This document shows, piece by piece, positions 1-13,079 of a DNA stretch of 64,000 nt (within the stretch, counting starts at the first letter, position 1; every line of letters starts with the position of its first letter). Origin of the DNA: Mercurialis annua (taxonomy: Eukaryota > Streptophyta > Magnoliopsida > Malpighiales > Euphorbiaceae); contig NC_065577.1 of NCBI RefSeq assembly GCF_937616625.2, forward strand, positions 558,001 to 622,000, read 5' to 3'. A model generated the notes under the pieces. It saw only the letters and a program-made list of their open reading frames with translations, was not told the DNA's origin and did not search any database. The position numbers and the translations under genes were made by a program.

Positions 1-184
1 ATATTTATTCAATTATCAAACTACTAGAATTTACCGCATTTCCGACGGATTTCTCTCTCGTGAATAAAAGCCAATCCTTCAGAAAACATATTTTCCTACG
101 GATTTCCTATGGCTTTAATCCATCGACAATACTCCGAACGGAAAAAACTTTCCGATTTGGTAGCTAATTTCTAGACCATCTTAC
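1..184 (-). other. CYP707A intron with transposon-like motif
   Basis: This is the start of the intron that follows the last visible CYP707A exon; the intron runs off the left edge. It contains TTTCCGACGGATTT and a similar CTACGGATTTCC motif, of the kind seen in subterminal repeats of plant CACTA-like elements. That origin is inference. No coding exon was found here. Confidence 0.4.
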
Positions 185-2215
185 CATTGTATTCAACATC
201 CATTGTTGCTTCCCGAAAAGCAAATGATATAATGCTTGCCATTCTTAAGCTCTCTAAAATAACCTGCGAATTCAGTTTTTAATAACTAGTTAATGAAATA
301 ATCTATTATTCATTAATTATAATTAATTTTAAGCAATTATTTAATTACCCTGTGTGTAAGGGGCATATTCCTTGTCTGTCCCCAAGTCAACAACTTTTTT
401 CCTCCTTCATTTTCTTCATATATTGCCATTTGTTCAGCCTGTAAATAAAACTTACAATTTTTTTAAATTTTATCCATTTTTTCCAAGAAATTTAAGAATT
501 TGAATTAATTAATCAATTTCTAACCTTAACAGCTTCAAGAAGTTTATGATCATCATGAAGAAACTTGAGAATCCATGTTAGAACACTTGCAGTGGTATCT
601 TGAGCTGCAAATAGTACTCCAATTACATTATCGGCAATCTGTTCCTCACTTAAAATTTGTCCATTTTGGTCCCTAGAATTAAGAAAACAATCCAATAGAT
701 CCTTCTCCAACAGTTTCTTTTCCTTTCTTTCACTGATTATCTCACTCAATATTTGATTCAATCTCTTCCTAGCCTATTTTTTCATGGAAATACAAAAAAT
801 AAAATAAAAAAATCAGATAAATATTTATAGACTTTAACCTACTTATAATTAAATTTTTAAATTCTTACCAAGAGAGCTTTCTGATAAGAAGTCCCTGGAA
901 TTTTTGTGGGAAAAGAATTATAACCTTTATCCATTATATGATAATTCTCATTAAGCTTCTCTTTATAATTGCTATCCAAGTGACCAAAGATAGAAAGAAT
1001 GCCTACTTGGAAAGAAAACTGTTGAGGATCAAAAGAAATATATCAGAAAAGTTAAAGGATCCAAATTCTGGGTTATTAAACTTTTAGGGTTACTAAACTT
1101 TTGTGCTATTTCATTTTGGTCATACAACTTTATTTTGATTCAATTTAGACATAAACTTTTAAATTACAAACAATAGAACTTCTTTAGTGATTCCAGACCA
1201 AATTGAGTCTACACGGACAAACGGCTCTTACATCGATAATGGGTATTAAAAAATTTAAGATTTTATTTCGGCGTAAGAACAAAATTTTTGTTCGCTTATA
1301 ACGTAACATATCTACTTGCTAATTGCCATGTAGACTCAATTCGACCTGAAATCACTAGGAAAAAAATTTCTAACTATTGTTATTAATATAATGACCAAAA
1401 TGCAGTAATGCAGAAAGTTTAATTACCTGAAATTTTAATACCCCAAATTCTGGTAAAATAAAGAAATAGAAAAATTACCTTTTTCATTTCAAGAAAGGTG
1501 TTAATAACATGACCACCATCAACCCAAGAATCCAAGGCTGAAATGGCTAGGGATTGAATATCAGGAATGAGTTTCTTGATTTTTAATGGTGATAATGAAT
1601 TAAGAACAAGTTTTCTCAAGTGATTATGATAATCTCCTTGATGGAAAAATAAAGCAAATGGTCCAATCAAATTTTCTTTGCTTTTGGGATAAGTTGGCTT
1701 GAACAAATGAGCATGAGTCACCAACACAAATCTTGCAGCCTCTGGACTAGCCAACATAACACAAGGACAACCCAAAATATGACTCTTGAATATTTCTCCA
1801 TATCTAAAAAACACAAACACAAAAAATAATTAGCTATCAATTCTTGAAAATTAATTAATTCTACTCAATTAGTTTCAATCTATGTTGCACGAAAACTTAT
1901 AACAGAAAACGAAAAAACGCACAAGATTAATAAGTTATAAAAATAAAATTTACGCAGAAATGTAGAACTCGATAATTAAGTTTTCGTAAAGAACCTTCGT
2001 TGCTTGGTAGCGAAGAAAACATTAGGGTTTTGAGAGTAGAGTTGCAGAGTTTCACCCACAAATGGCCATCCCATTGAACCAGGAGGAAGCTTATTAGGTT
2101 TTGGATTTGGATTTGAATTTGATAATCTTTTTCTATTTTTCTTGATGATCAGAGAATAAGAGAGTAAAGAAAAAAGAAAGAGGCATAAATAGACAAAAAT
2201 TAGAACACTCTCCAT
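185..2215 (-). CDS. CYP707A: CYP707A-type cytochrome P450 (ABA 8'-hydroxylase), 3' end missing
   Basis: Six exons read on the minus strand: 2215-1995, 1803-1479, 1018-869, 773-525, 438-349 and 263-185, all with GT/AG borders and matching phase, giving about 371 residues. The N-terminus has an ER membrane anchor (residues about 4-25) and a proline hinge (KLPPGSMGWPFVGE). Exon 4 holds the I-helix oxygen-binding motif (AAQDTTAS) and exon 6 the K-helix ExxR (ESLR). The heme-cysteine exons lie beyond the left edge, so integrity cannot be judged. CYP707A enzymes hydroxylate abscisic acid at C-8', the main step of ABA breakdown, at the ER. Exon pattern and sequence match CYP707A closely; another clan-85 P450 is less likely. 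A MITE sits in the third intron. The start is the first Met, before the anchor and about 70 bp below a TATA box. Confidence 0.9.
1075..1425. mobile_element. Foldback MITE inside a CYP707A intron
   Basis: Long terminal inverted repeats: the left side runs from ATTAAACTTTT through TTCATTTTGGTC to ATTGAGTCTACACGG, and the right side is its imperfect reverse complement, ending GACCAAAATGCAG..AAAGTTTAAT. It fills most of the 460-bp intron between exons 1018-869 and 1803-1479. There is no coding potential. The superfamily was not resolved because no clean target duplication was seen. Confidence 0.6.
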
Positions 2216-2283
2216 GCAGAAATGTTGTTTCTGATCTGATATTTGGTATAAAAATGAAAGATTGTAGTGAATGTGATGAGTAG

Positions 2284-2291
2284 TATATATA
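2284..2291 (-). promoter_or_regulatory. Probable TATA box of CYP707A
   Basis: TATATATA on the minus strand about 70 bp upstream of the CYP707A start codon. A start site 25-30 bp downstream would leave a 5' leader of about 40 nt. Position and sequence fit a plant TATA box; no transcript evidence is available. Confidence 0.5.
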
Positions 2292-2565
2292 GAAGAACCA
2301 GGCAGAAAAAGTTGCCAAATTTAGGTTTTAATTATTTGTAGTTAAGATTCATGCTGTCCAACATTAATGGAGGATTATACCTTTTTGGATTAAGATGAGT
2401 TGAAAGAAAGTTATCTTCATAAAATTAACATGATGTTGATTTGGAAGGTTAGTCATGCATCTCTTAATGCAAAATTTAATTAAATTTAACCTAACTGTGA
2501 AGCTTTTTAATTTCTTTATTTCTTTATTTTATTCAGCATGTTAAAAATTGATCTCTTGGCCGAAT

Positions 2566-2627
<62 letters not shown>

Positions 2628-3689
2628 CCATTTATTTACGGTTCAACTAGTTAAATAAAAATTACATATATATAATCAAATCTAATGAGGGTCTGGTTTT
2701 TTCTCCCACATGTACACGTTATGAGAAAGCTTTTTGAATTACCCGCAGGGAGAAATTTCATTAATAATTGTTTTTTCAATGTTGCTCAATATTTTTTAAG
2801 TTATATATATGTTTAATTAATTAATAAAATAAACATAAAATGAAAGATTGACCAGATTTTAACTAATTAGAAAAACTTTACAATTTTTACATATGATTTT
2901 TAATTTTTATGATTTTTCGGTTTGAAATGTAGTAGAAAATGCAGTTTTTAAGGAAGAATTAAATCGGACTGGCCTTCAGGCGCCTATGGTTGTACTGACC
3001 GGTCCGACCGGTTCGATTCGGTGCTTTAAATACTTATTTTATTAACTTTGAATTAATTAATTAATAAGGAAAATAGGAAAATGATTTGGCAGCGGCATGA
3101 GAGTGACTGCTATACGTGTCCTGATTAGAAAGCACAAGTTCTGGAAATAGAGTTTATGCATTTTCCTAAGGTCAACATAAAGGAAAATTATAATTATACC
3201 ATTTAGTTTAAACATATGAGATTACTTTGCTATACAGAATTAGCTTTTCTAAGCAAAAATATTTGCTAATCATCGGCAAATTAACACTAATCTAATTATT
3301 AAAATCATTTTGTAATTAAGAAATGGTCATCTTTAATTATGACTACATGATCCTACAGCAGTACTTCTAATTAATGGCTGATTCAGTAATTCATTTTTTT
3401 GCATTTATATTTTATTTTTAGTATTTTACTAAAAGGTGATAATGTCATTTTCTAGGGTGTAGAAATGGCCCCATACAGAGTCATTTTCTAGAAATTTGCC
3501 AATGTTTATTATGGTAGGTTGCATAGCCAAACTGTTGAATTTATGTCTCAATTATTCACCTCAAATATTTATATGTTTATTATAATAAAAAAATATCTAT
3601 ATTTATTGAAAATACTTTTCTGTTTGATATACTAGTACTTGTGTGTTTTGCACGTGATTAACTATACAAATTGAATAATATACCTCGTA
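2292..3689. other. Intergenic DNA upstream of CYP707A
   Basis: AT-rich, with no gene recognised. It contains a perfect (TA)n microsatellite at about 2569-2625. A short GC-richer patch near 2960-3030 (GACCGGTCCGACCGG) may be a decayed repeat. Confidence 0.5.
2569..2625. repeat. (TA)n microsatellite
   Basis: About 28 uninterrupted TA units, likely to vary in length between individuals. Confidence 0.95.
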
Positions 3690-3972
3690 AAAATATATGA
3701 CCTTCAACTAAATTTCTAGTTTAAATTTTCTCATTTTCATACACGAACTATCAATTTCTCTCAAATTCATACACGGTGCTGAGGTGTCACGACTTTATTG
3801 GTGTAATTCGCTGAGGTGGATGTCATTTAACACCGATGAATGAGTGCCACCTCAGCACCGTGCATGAATTTGAGAAAAAATGGTAGTTCGTGCATGAAAA
3901 TGAGAAAACTTAAACTACGTGATTAAAATGAGAAAACGTATAAAGTTGGTGATTTTTTTTTGACATTAACCC
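3690..3972. mobile_element. Foldback MITE, family 1 copy 1
   Basis: Inverted repeats centred on CACGGTGCTGAGGTG (left) and CACCTCAGCACCGTG (right), continuing out through TTTTCTCATTTT and its complement, and ending GACATTAACCC on the right. A second copy in the opposite orientation lies at 9382-9691. Left boundary approximate. Confidence 0.7.
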
Positions 3973-4196
3973 AAAAATAAAAGGTCATGCATACATTTGT
4001 AAAAAATCAAAAAATCATGTACAAAATTATAATAATTAAAAGATTATATATGAAATTACAAAAATTTGAAAAGTATATGACATTATAAAAATATAAATTA
4101 TAAATTTTGCTATTTTTGTCAATAATTAACCTTATTTGGTACATTCTCAATGATAATTAGAATTTCACAATTAACATTTTTTGATTGCGTTGATAG

Positions 4197-4730
4197 TTTT
4201 TTTTTTTTTTTTTGAAATAAAAACTTCTATTAATCAAAAGCTGATTGATCAGCCAGTACATAGAATTTGATAATCGGAGGGACATGCCCCAACCAATTAG
4301 ATAAACTAAAATAGTCATATACTATCACATGAGATTTTCTATCGTAATTAAAACAACATATATGCATCTCAATTAAGCTAAAGTAGCCATGTGCTATCAA
4401 ACTGATAATATTACAAAGTAAAGAGTTGTTATTGAAGGCATCCATTACAACCTTTAAAATAAAGGGAATTAGATTAGCTTCGCTTGCCATGATAATACTA
4501 TCTTTAATCGCACGACTGCTACAACTAGCAGCTATAACTTCATCATTAAAGCCCCTAATCACATCTTCAGTGACATATCTCTTCTCTTGAACATTAAAGA
4601 CATCATCTATACTGACGCAAAACATACCGATATTTGGTGAAATCCGTCGTAAGATGGTGGCTCTAATTGTTTTAGAGATCCAAATCGCTTGCATCGCAAA
4701 AAACAATTTCATCTCCAACGATGAAAAAAA
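4197..4730 (-). pseudogene. 5'-truncated LINE fragment with RNase H domain
   Basis: A minus-strand frame (4718-4230) encodes a degenerate RNase H-like domain of the type found at the end of plant LINE ORF2 (RVT_3). The recognisable part includes SSRAIKDSIIMASEANL, FNNNSLLCNIIS and a terminal YVLADQSAFD. The frame is followed by a short 3' tail and a 17-nt poly-A (poly-T on the plus strand at 4197-4213), as expected of a target-primed retrotransposon. Typical catalytic residues are not clear, so it is dead. No target duplication was found. The N-terminal third of the frame is not recognised. Confidence 0.6.
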
Positions 4731-4739
4731 CTATTCTTA

Positions 4740-6487
4740 ATTTCGATTAGAATAGATCTAATAAAATTAAGATACTAAGGTAGAAAATAATTTTTAGATC
4801 TAGACCAAAATTGGCCAAGAAATAAATTTTATTCAAAATTAAAGACAAAAACTATGGAAAAGGGCTAAAAAACTGAATTTGAGAGATTGGGGAGGTGATT
4901 TTTGGCCAAGAATGGCCAAAAACCACCTCCCAAATGAACAAAAAGGTAAAACTTACTAGGGTTTGATAGGTTTCTCAAAAGAAAAAGACGGCTAGGGTTA
5001 AATGTGTAACTCAGATGATAAGTTTGCTCCACTTGTTATTTCAAACCAAACTATTTAATTTTTTAAATAAATTCAATTATAATAACATCAAAATAAATTT
5101 TATTGATAATAGTTTGGAATCAATAATTGCAAACGATAGAGGAAAACAAAATTGTTTTGTCAAGATGAAAAATATAGTTTCGTTTTTATCGATTGTTTTC
5201 GACTAATATATAACATTAATAATTGCTGGAGAAAGTGTAACTAGAATATTCTAGCCTGAAATGGAATGCCTTTGCAATTTTACAATTCCAGAAAAGGAAA
5301 ATGGCGGTGGTCGGCCATTGGTCGGTTATGTTTTAGCTATATCGGAGTTACCTTATGCCAAAGAAATTAACAAAATTGCATGCTCATGCTACCAAAATGT
5401 ACATTAATCAATCAATTTCCTTGCTAGTTTTGGTATACCTTTTCCTTGTCTATATCTAATTTATTTTTCTGGATAAGAGAAAATAATTAAATAGAATTAA
5501 ATTATCTCCACTCATAATTTCACTATCCTTTCTCTCAATCTGATAAATTGAATATAAATAATTTCATTTCTGAGTGATATTTATTTCAAATGGAGACGTT
5601 TTATTTAACATATGTTGACATAAAATAGTAATTCGTTTAGTATTATTGTAATAAGGTTTTGAATTTGAGTTTTGTGGATAAATAAAAGGCATAACGCCTT
5701 AAAAACCTCCGACTTTATAACCTCTTTTCAATCCTATTCTGATGTTAAAAATTTGTTAATTTTTTTTTTGAAAACTTATCATGTGTGTATAATTAAATCT
5801 AAAACTCTTCGATGAAATAAAATTATACATATGCGACAAAAATTTTTTTTTAAAAAAAATTAATTGTCACATGACAAAATCCAAGCAAAATCTGACTGTT
5901 GTCTATGTATTTTAACTGGAAAATCTCATGTAAAATTTTAATTTAAATTCAGTAATTCAAATAAAACGATGTAGTTTTGATCACCAGTGTACAGTAATGC
6001 AATGATTTAACACTCATAAAATCAATTACATCATATCCACCAGATCAATTTTAAAAGTTTGTCGGAATATTTGAATATGATATAGCACTATAAGAAATAG
6101 AATTGAGTGTAAACCTAGCTAGGCACCTTTGTTTGATATCAATCATGCTGTAAATAATACAGAAAAGGACTTGAGGTTATTATTGCTACACAATTATTTC
6201 AAACTTTGTTGATTACATAATATATTTCTTATTTTGTGGGTCTAAAGTAAAAACCAATCACCTGAAATCTTTTACATTGCCCTCCCATTTTAGGGTATGT
6301 CTTTTAACATAAAATAGCCACACAGCCATGGAAATCAATTACTTTTACACACAAAACAAAACCTATTAAATTTCTTGGTTTAGTGGCATGCACTACCTCT
6401 TAATGAGTGTTTATCTCATACAACCGTTGTGTCACGTCATTTTTACATCAAACCAATAAACATTTGCGATAAAAAATCTTTTAATTA
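4740..6487. other. Intergenic DNA
   Basis: AT-rich spacer with no gene recognised. A direct GGCCAAGAATGGCCAAAAA-like motif near 4900 and scattered poly-T runs are the only visible structure. Confidence 0.5.
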
Positions 6488-7044
6488 CTAGTTTCGCATT
6501 ACGTGCAATACACGTGGCTCGTAACGTAACTCGTCAATGAATATATTAGTAAATTTATTATAATTATACCAATTTTTATTTATAATTAATATTAAATTAG
6601 TTAAGAATTTTTGTAAAAATAAATATAATATATTCGGTTATTAAATTTTTTCCATACTGAATTTATTCTTCTTTTGATTTTATAATAATTATAATTAAAT
6701 AATTAACTTAATTTTATTAATAATATCATTAAAAATAATAAAATAGAAATTTAAATAATAATATATTGACCAGATACAGTATTTTAATTTTATAGTTCAA
6801 TCAAATTAAAAGATAGGTATTTCTACAAATTTAGAGACAATATAGTTATTGTTTACATACTAAAAACTAAATTGGAGATAACTTAACTACCTATTCTAAT
6901 TAATATTTTAATTACAATAGTGATTAATTAAATAACTAATTAGTTAATGACTATAAAACCTTTATTTAGTAGTAAACTGAAAATGATTATTCAGTAAATT
7001 TGTCTGTCCCCCCCCCCAATCTGTACTTTTATATATAGTATAGA
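6488..7044 (-). mobile_element. Non-autonomous Helitron, copy 1
   Basis: Read on the minus strand, the element starts TCTATACTATATATAAAAG and ends with a short hairpin (ACGTGT/GCACGT arms, 3-nt loop), nine bases and CTAG, inserted between A and T. These are the Helitron hallmarks: 5' TC, 3' hairpin plus CTRR, A/T target, no target duplication. Length is 557 bp with no coding capacity. A second copy in the same orientation is at 19785-20342. A run of ten C (plus strand, near 7008-7017) distinguishes this copy. Confidence 0.85.
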
Positions 7045-9000
7045 TATAGATAGATAGATTACTTATTTTCTTTTATCATTCAATTTTTCACATGACACAC
7101 AAATTAGTTTGTTGCACGAATAACATGGCGCAACGGTTGCCTGCAATAATTTTTCCCTCTTAATTATGGGTACTTGAACCACATACAATGTATGCGAACA
7201 GAATTTAGAAAATTATATAACACAACTGCAACTGCGTCATATCATTCGTAAAATAAATATAATTATAAATAAAAAATAGCGGTTTATGGTTACTCGATTA
7301 TAGTATTTTTTTATATACTAATAATTACCAATGTTCGATGTATTATGTTTTTATTATTTTATTTTTATTTTATAATAATGAAAAGTAACTATAAGACCAA
7401 TAATTGTGTACGAAAAACTGCATAGTTATCTATATTTACTAGATGTTGGTTCGATCGTCAACAAAATATCAATTACTAAGACATGATAAATTTAAAATCA
7501 ATAATCATTTTATAATAATGATTATTTAATAACCGTAAATTTTTTAGAGTAAATTCTGTTTTTATATTTGAGCATAAAGGTCAATTTATGCAAATCTAGT
7601 CATTTTAATTAATTAAGAATAACTTTTTTGATTTTAAATCGATTAAAAATAAAATATAAATTAAACATGTTTAAACACCGCAATAATTTTTTATTCAGTT
7701 TTTTTAACCATGTAATAACCTATTTGTGAACGTTATTTGCTATACCCTACCTAGTTGACGTTGGTTTGCTTCACTTTCTTTGCCAAATTTGCCATTACTG
7801 TGATTAGTAACAACTTTTAGCATCTTTTTTTACACTTATATATTGTCTGGCACAGAAGCACAAAATGAACCTCTTGTTATAGAATGAAAATATACTCCCT
7901 CTTCTATTTTATTTTTATAAATTGTTTCTACTTTTATAATTACTCGAAGATATTATTTTAATAAAACGGTAATTGATATTTAATATATATATTTTTTTTG
8001 CATTTTAATATTTATTTTTCAAATAATGAGAGATTGTCCGATCGATTTAGATCAAATTTTAGCTATATAGCAATCCGTCAACCAAGTGACACATTAATAA
8101 TCAGTCAGCCACATAAGCAAAACTCAATATTAATTAATCAAGTAACTTTTGATTTTTACAAAATGAACAAATAGGGTTAATATCACCATATATCATAACC
8201 TTTTATTTTTTTTATTTAAACACAATTCGCCTCATGTTTCAGCACAACCTTTCATTATATGGCATATGTAGCATAGATGTCTAAAACGACGCCGTTTTGA
8301 TTACGGCCAAAAAAATCATATTTTTATAAAAAATAAAACATAAAACGTAAATCGGGCTATAGAATAATTTTTTTATAAAGGTTGTGTTAAAAGATGAGAA
8401 AAATTGTAGTTTATTCTTGAAATGAAAAAAAAACGCGAAAGATTGTGATATATGATTACGTTAATCCATCAAAATTTAATAAAATGGATATCAATTACTA
8501 TTGTGTGAAACTATTATTGTTGGATAACTGTAAAAATATTTTGTTAAAATGGGAGTATTCCAAGTTAGTTGTATGTGTGAATGTACATTTATTTATATAT
8601 CGGTTGGATATTTTCATTTAGTGCTATTGCTTTTACGATATAATCTTACATGATATCAGAGTTTTATCCATTTATACAATTTGAATTTGCCTAGATGCAA
8701 AGCGTGAGGGAGATTGATAGCTCGACCTGGTCACACTACGCATGAAAGGAAGAGTTAAAGTGAGGTATCCCATATTAATTGTGTGTCAATAGACATGTAT
8801 TTACATATCGGTTTGATATCTCTACTTAATCTCAATTGATTTTAAAATAAAATCTATTATATTGAGTTTTCTTTTGTTTCTTTATTTTTTTAGCAAAAAT
8901 AAGTGACAATGTTTTGTCTGATGAATAGACTCATATAATAAATAAAAAATATCAAAGATTTGAGCCATCTACTTTTTTTTTCAATTTTGACACAAAATTA
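7045..9000. other. Intergenic DNA with degraded repeats
   Basis: No gene recognised. At about 8555-8640 and 8765-8850 there are two related stretches (each with GTGTG, ATTTA.ATATCGGTT.GATAT) flanking AGGGAGATTGATAGC. This resembles a common dispersed plant repeat, family unknown. A fragment like a Stowaway end (ACTCCCTCTTCTATTTTATT) occurs at 7894. Confidence 0.4.
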
Positions 9001-9004
9001 GTTA

Positions 9005-9245
9005 CTCTTTGTGTTCTCTTTTAATTGTCCATTTTCAATAAAATACACTTATTAAAAAAATCACTAAAATTTCATGGAAATAAAAAAATAATCTTACATA
9101 GATATATCAAAAATCCACATGTTAATAAATGCTCTCTCTACTACACTAACTAAAAAAAACTAAAATTATCATTGAAAATTATAATGGACAATATTTTAGG
9201 CCAAAAAATATTTTAAAAATGACAATTATAAGAACACTGAGGGAG
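9005..9245. mobile_element. Stowaway-like MITE
   Basis: Termini CTCTTTGTGTTCTCTTTTAA and the complement of TTATAAGAACACTGAGGGAG, flanked by TA on both sides, as expected of Tc1/mariner-type MITEs. About 240 bp, no ORF. Confidence 0.65.
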
Positions 9246-9381
9246 TATTAGATCGAAAAAATATACTATATCAAATAGGATTATTTTACTGCATCTTGAC
9301 TAATATCAATTTGGATTATTCCATGAATAAAATGCTGAGCAACTTTAAAGCTAATAATGAAATGATAATGATTTTTTTATT

Positions 9382-9691
9382 GGGTTAATGTCAAAAAAAA
9401 AATCACCAACTTTACACGTTTTCTCATTTTAATTATGAGGTTTAAATTTTCTCATTTTTATACACGAACTAGCACTTTTTCCCAAATTTATACACGGTGC
9501 TGAGGTGGCACTCATTCATTGGTGTAAAATGACATCCACCTCAGCGAATTACATCAATGCAGCCGTGACACCTCAGCACCGTGCATGAATTTGAGAAAAA
9601 ATGGTAGTTCGTGCATGAAATTGAGAAAATTTAAAGTACATGATTAAAATGAAAAAATATATTAAGTTCGTGAATTTTTATGATATTATCT
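9382..9691. mobile_element. Foldback MITE, family 1 copy 2 (inverted)
   Basis: Same family as 3690-3972, but the interior is its reverse complement. The intact left end is GGGTTAATGTCA; the right end is degenerate. The arms contain CACGGTGCTGAGGTG and CACCTCAGCACCGTG. Confidence 0.7.
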
Positions 9692-10165
9692 CTTTTTTAT
9701 TCTTATCTACATTATAATTTATGCGAGTTCAATTTTGTTTATTTAGATCGAGTTTTTATAGAGCTATATACATTCATAATTGAGGAAAATGTGATATATT
9801 TCTTTTGAGAAAATTCAATCTACATATGCAATCTTGTAATTGATCATGCCACTGTAATGCCTACGTATGGTAGTGCGAGTTTGGTGTAGATGCAAAATTT
9901 GAAATCATCAATTTTTTTAGTTCAAATCAATCTATCATATCATTAGTTGAATAAATTGAGTGGAATTGTCTCACTGGGGCTCAAATGACAAGAGACCTTG
10001 AATAATTAACATACTAACTGAATCAAATCCATAAATACGGTTTGATAATATGCAAAAGGTTATTATTTTTTTCGGTTTGATGTTAGTGATAAACACATTA
10101 TTTCAGTTTTAGTACAAGCTGAACTAAAAATATCCATTGAACTAAAATGTCATATGAATCACTTA
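9692..10165. other. Intergenic DNA
   Basis: AT-rich; nothing recognised. Confidence 0.5.
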
Positions 10166-10739
10166 GGGGCCGTTTGGTTCACGGTTAGAAATTGAAATCG
10201 GAATCGGAACGAGAAGTAATGGAAATGGGAATGATTGTTTTCATTTTTTATTTGGTTCAAAGTGTAGCAATGGAAATGGAAATGGGTAAAGTTTAATAAA
10301 AATATTATTTATTATTTGTTAAAAATATTTCTTTTATTTTTTAAAATATTTTTTATATAAAAAAATTATATTTTTAAAATAAAATATATTTAAAAAAAAA
10401 TTATTTTTTTAAAATAAAATATTTTTTTAAAAAATTATTTTAAAAAAATAAAAAATAATTTTTTTTTAAAATATTAAAAAATAATTTTTAAAATTTAACA
10501 ATAATTTTTTTAATGATTATATGTTTATTATTTATCATTAAAATATTTTGTTAAATTTTGATTCTCATTACTAAAAGTTCATTCCCATTCTCAAAAGTTC
10601 ATTCCCATGGGGTAAGTGGGGAATGGGTGACAGGGGCAATCACATTCCCATTCACTAGTGTAATTTGACAAAACAAATAAAACAATGAGAATCATTTCCA
10701 TTCCCATTCTCCCATTTTTTTGGCGAACCAAACGGCCTC
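10166..10739. mobile_element. PIF/Harbinger (Tourist-like) MITE
   Basis: Termini GGGGCCGTTTGGTTC and GAACCAAACGGCCTC, flanked on both sides by TTA, the Harbinger target site. The 574-bp interior has imperfect inverted repeats (GGAATCG.. and ATGGGAATG against CATTCCCAT) and no ORF. Confidence 0.8.
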
Positions 10740-11195
10740 TTAGTTTGATTTGGTTTGAGACTTTTATATTTTTACAAGTTTAATTTTAGGCAAAAAAATC
10801 TAGCGACGAAAGTCTTGAAATCAAATAAAGAAACAAAAACGTCTAACGACGAATTAAAAAAATATAAAAATTACAAAGAATTTAGGATGGATTAAGTTTT
10901 AATTTTATTTGATTAAAAGTTAAATTGACTTGGATCGATTCAAACCGAACACAAACTCGTCGATGTAATGTAATGATAGAAAATTGAAAAGAGATGATTT
11001 TTGGAGAAGTAGTAGACGTAGACGACCCTTAAAGAGGTAAGATTGAATCTTTCGAAAGATCTTTGGTATAGACAGAATTTGCTAAAGAGAAAAGCCATTT
11101 AAGTACGGAATTGTGAATATGTAGTGGAAATTCAAGACTATGATTATACAATTTCAACACTTCTCCACATCTAGCCACTTACACAAATTTATGTT

Positions 11196-11552
11196 AGCAA
11201 AGTATATATTTAGATCCCTACACTATGTAACATTTTTAAATTAGATCTCTCCACTTTTATTTATTAAAATTCAATGTATATACTTCTAATTTTACAAACA
11301 TTAAGTCCTTCCATCACAGTAATAAAATGTGAGTAATCCACGAGTTGTAACAATTTAAAACACGGACTATTATTTTTACTTTGTTGAAAGTAAGTTTTTG
11401 TCTAACTTGACATCATTAACACTTTTGTTAATAAAAGGGCTTGATGTCTACAAAATTAATAATGTAAGGACTTAATGTATATAAATTCTAGTGAAATAAT
11501 CTAATTCAAAAATTATAATATTGCAAGGACTTGAACATACATTTGGCCGTTT
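11196..11552. mobile_element. Foldback MITE-like element
   Basis: The left arm (TATATATTTAGATCCCTACACTATG..AAATTAGATC..ATTCAATGTATATAC) is mirrored by the right arm ending GCAAGGACTTGAACATACATTTGG. The centre contains AAGTCCTTCCAT and the complement TAAGGACTTAATG. Boundaries are approximate and the superfamily is unknown. Confidence 0.5.
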
Positions 11553-13079
11553 ATGTTGAACAACTACCACTTCTTTAGTATATATCTTATCCATTTCTAC
11601 TTAATTTCTACGGCTGTGTGCTCGCATTGTTGTGCTCCAAAGAGACATAAACCTATCTTTAATTGTACTTATCTATAACACTTCGATTGATTTTAAAATT
11701 ATATATTTTCCTAGATAATAAATTTTTACCTATGTTGAAATTTTAAAACCAATTATCTATTTCTACAATTAAAAAATTATATCATTTGTTTTTTTATTAA
11801 AAAATTATTTGGTATTTTGAATTACAAAATAAATAATAGTCCGTGTTTTAAATTGTTAAAATTATAAATTTATATTAAAAATACAAATATTATAATATTT
11901 ATAATTTATTTTACAATTATTCCTTTTTTTAACAACAAGACAAAACCTAGATCTAAATTAAAAATGATATAGAATTTTAAAATGCAACATCTTTTGTTTA
12001 TGATTGTTATCAAAGAGGCAGCATGGTTATGGGAATCAAAATCAATGTGGAATTATCACAGAAAACAAAAGAAAACATATTGCTTGCAGATATCCAAAAT
12101 GATGCCCAAATCCACCTAAAATAGCATTCTCAAATCTGCTAAATTTTTGATACTATATTTGGATCATACGGCGGATTGTGTATTATTTATTGTGTCATCA
12201 TTTCCATTATGATGTGCACTCATATCATTTTAAGATATAGTGTGTGAAAATGTATGCACAAATGTTTGTTCGACAGATTTCTAGGGAATATATATTCTCG
12301 AACAAAGGATCATTTCACCCCCTCAACTTGACACGAACACAATGTATTAAAAAAACTTAAATTCGTACAAATGGATCACTTTTTCCCTGAATTTGAAAAA
12401 AACGTATCAAATCAACCCAAAGAGAGTGAGATAATCATCCCCCTCAATTATCAAAACTGTATCAATTTAGCTCTCCATTCCAACCCATTAAGTCTAATTT
12501 AATACAAATTATAAAGTAGTGTTTGCTCGGAGACTTGCTAATAGGATAACGGATTGCCTAGCTAAATGCTATCAATACCGCGAACCCTTCATTGGCATGA
12601 TACTCTCTTTTATGTGCAATGTTTTAGCAGATGATGCTTCTATGAAGTTTGATTAATTCATTTAAAAAAAATCATCATGCAATTGCAATGCCACAAAAGT
12701 AAAAAAGAATAATTTCTAAATTTAAATGAGATTGTTCTACATTTAAAGTATGTGATAGTATGTAATCTGTAAGAGTAAAATTATTGAATGTTAAACTACA
12801 TGATTTTATGATGAAACTTATTTATAAATACTTGATACCTTTTTTTTGAATAGTGATATCAACTATAAAATTCGGAATTATTTGATTGAATAAAATAATA
12901 ATGAAATATTGGAGAAAACTATTTGAAAAATTGATGTTAACAAAGAGACCCTTTTAGAGTTTGGAAGTACATGGTTATTGTAGGAAAAGATAAATCTATG
13001 GGTTCTTTTTTACGGATTATAGCTCGTTATAGCATTTCACTTTTCATTGCGCCAAATTACCGAAAGAGATTCCAGAAGT
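11553..13079. other. Intergenic DNA
   Basis: No gene recognised. At 12300-12480 a stretch rich in CCCCCTCAA and AACTTAAATTCGTACAAATG resembles arms of foldback MITEs, but no matching second arm was found. Confidence 0.4.

Noticed and set aside
5015..5206. 63-aa plus-strand ORF
   Set aside because: Low-complexity AT-rich frame, no motif, no promoter or splice context.
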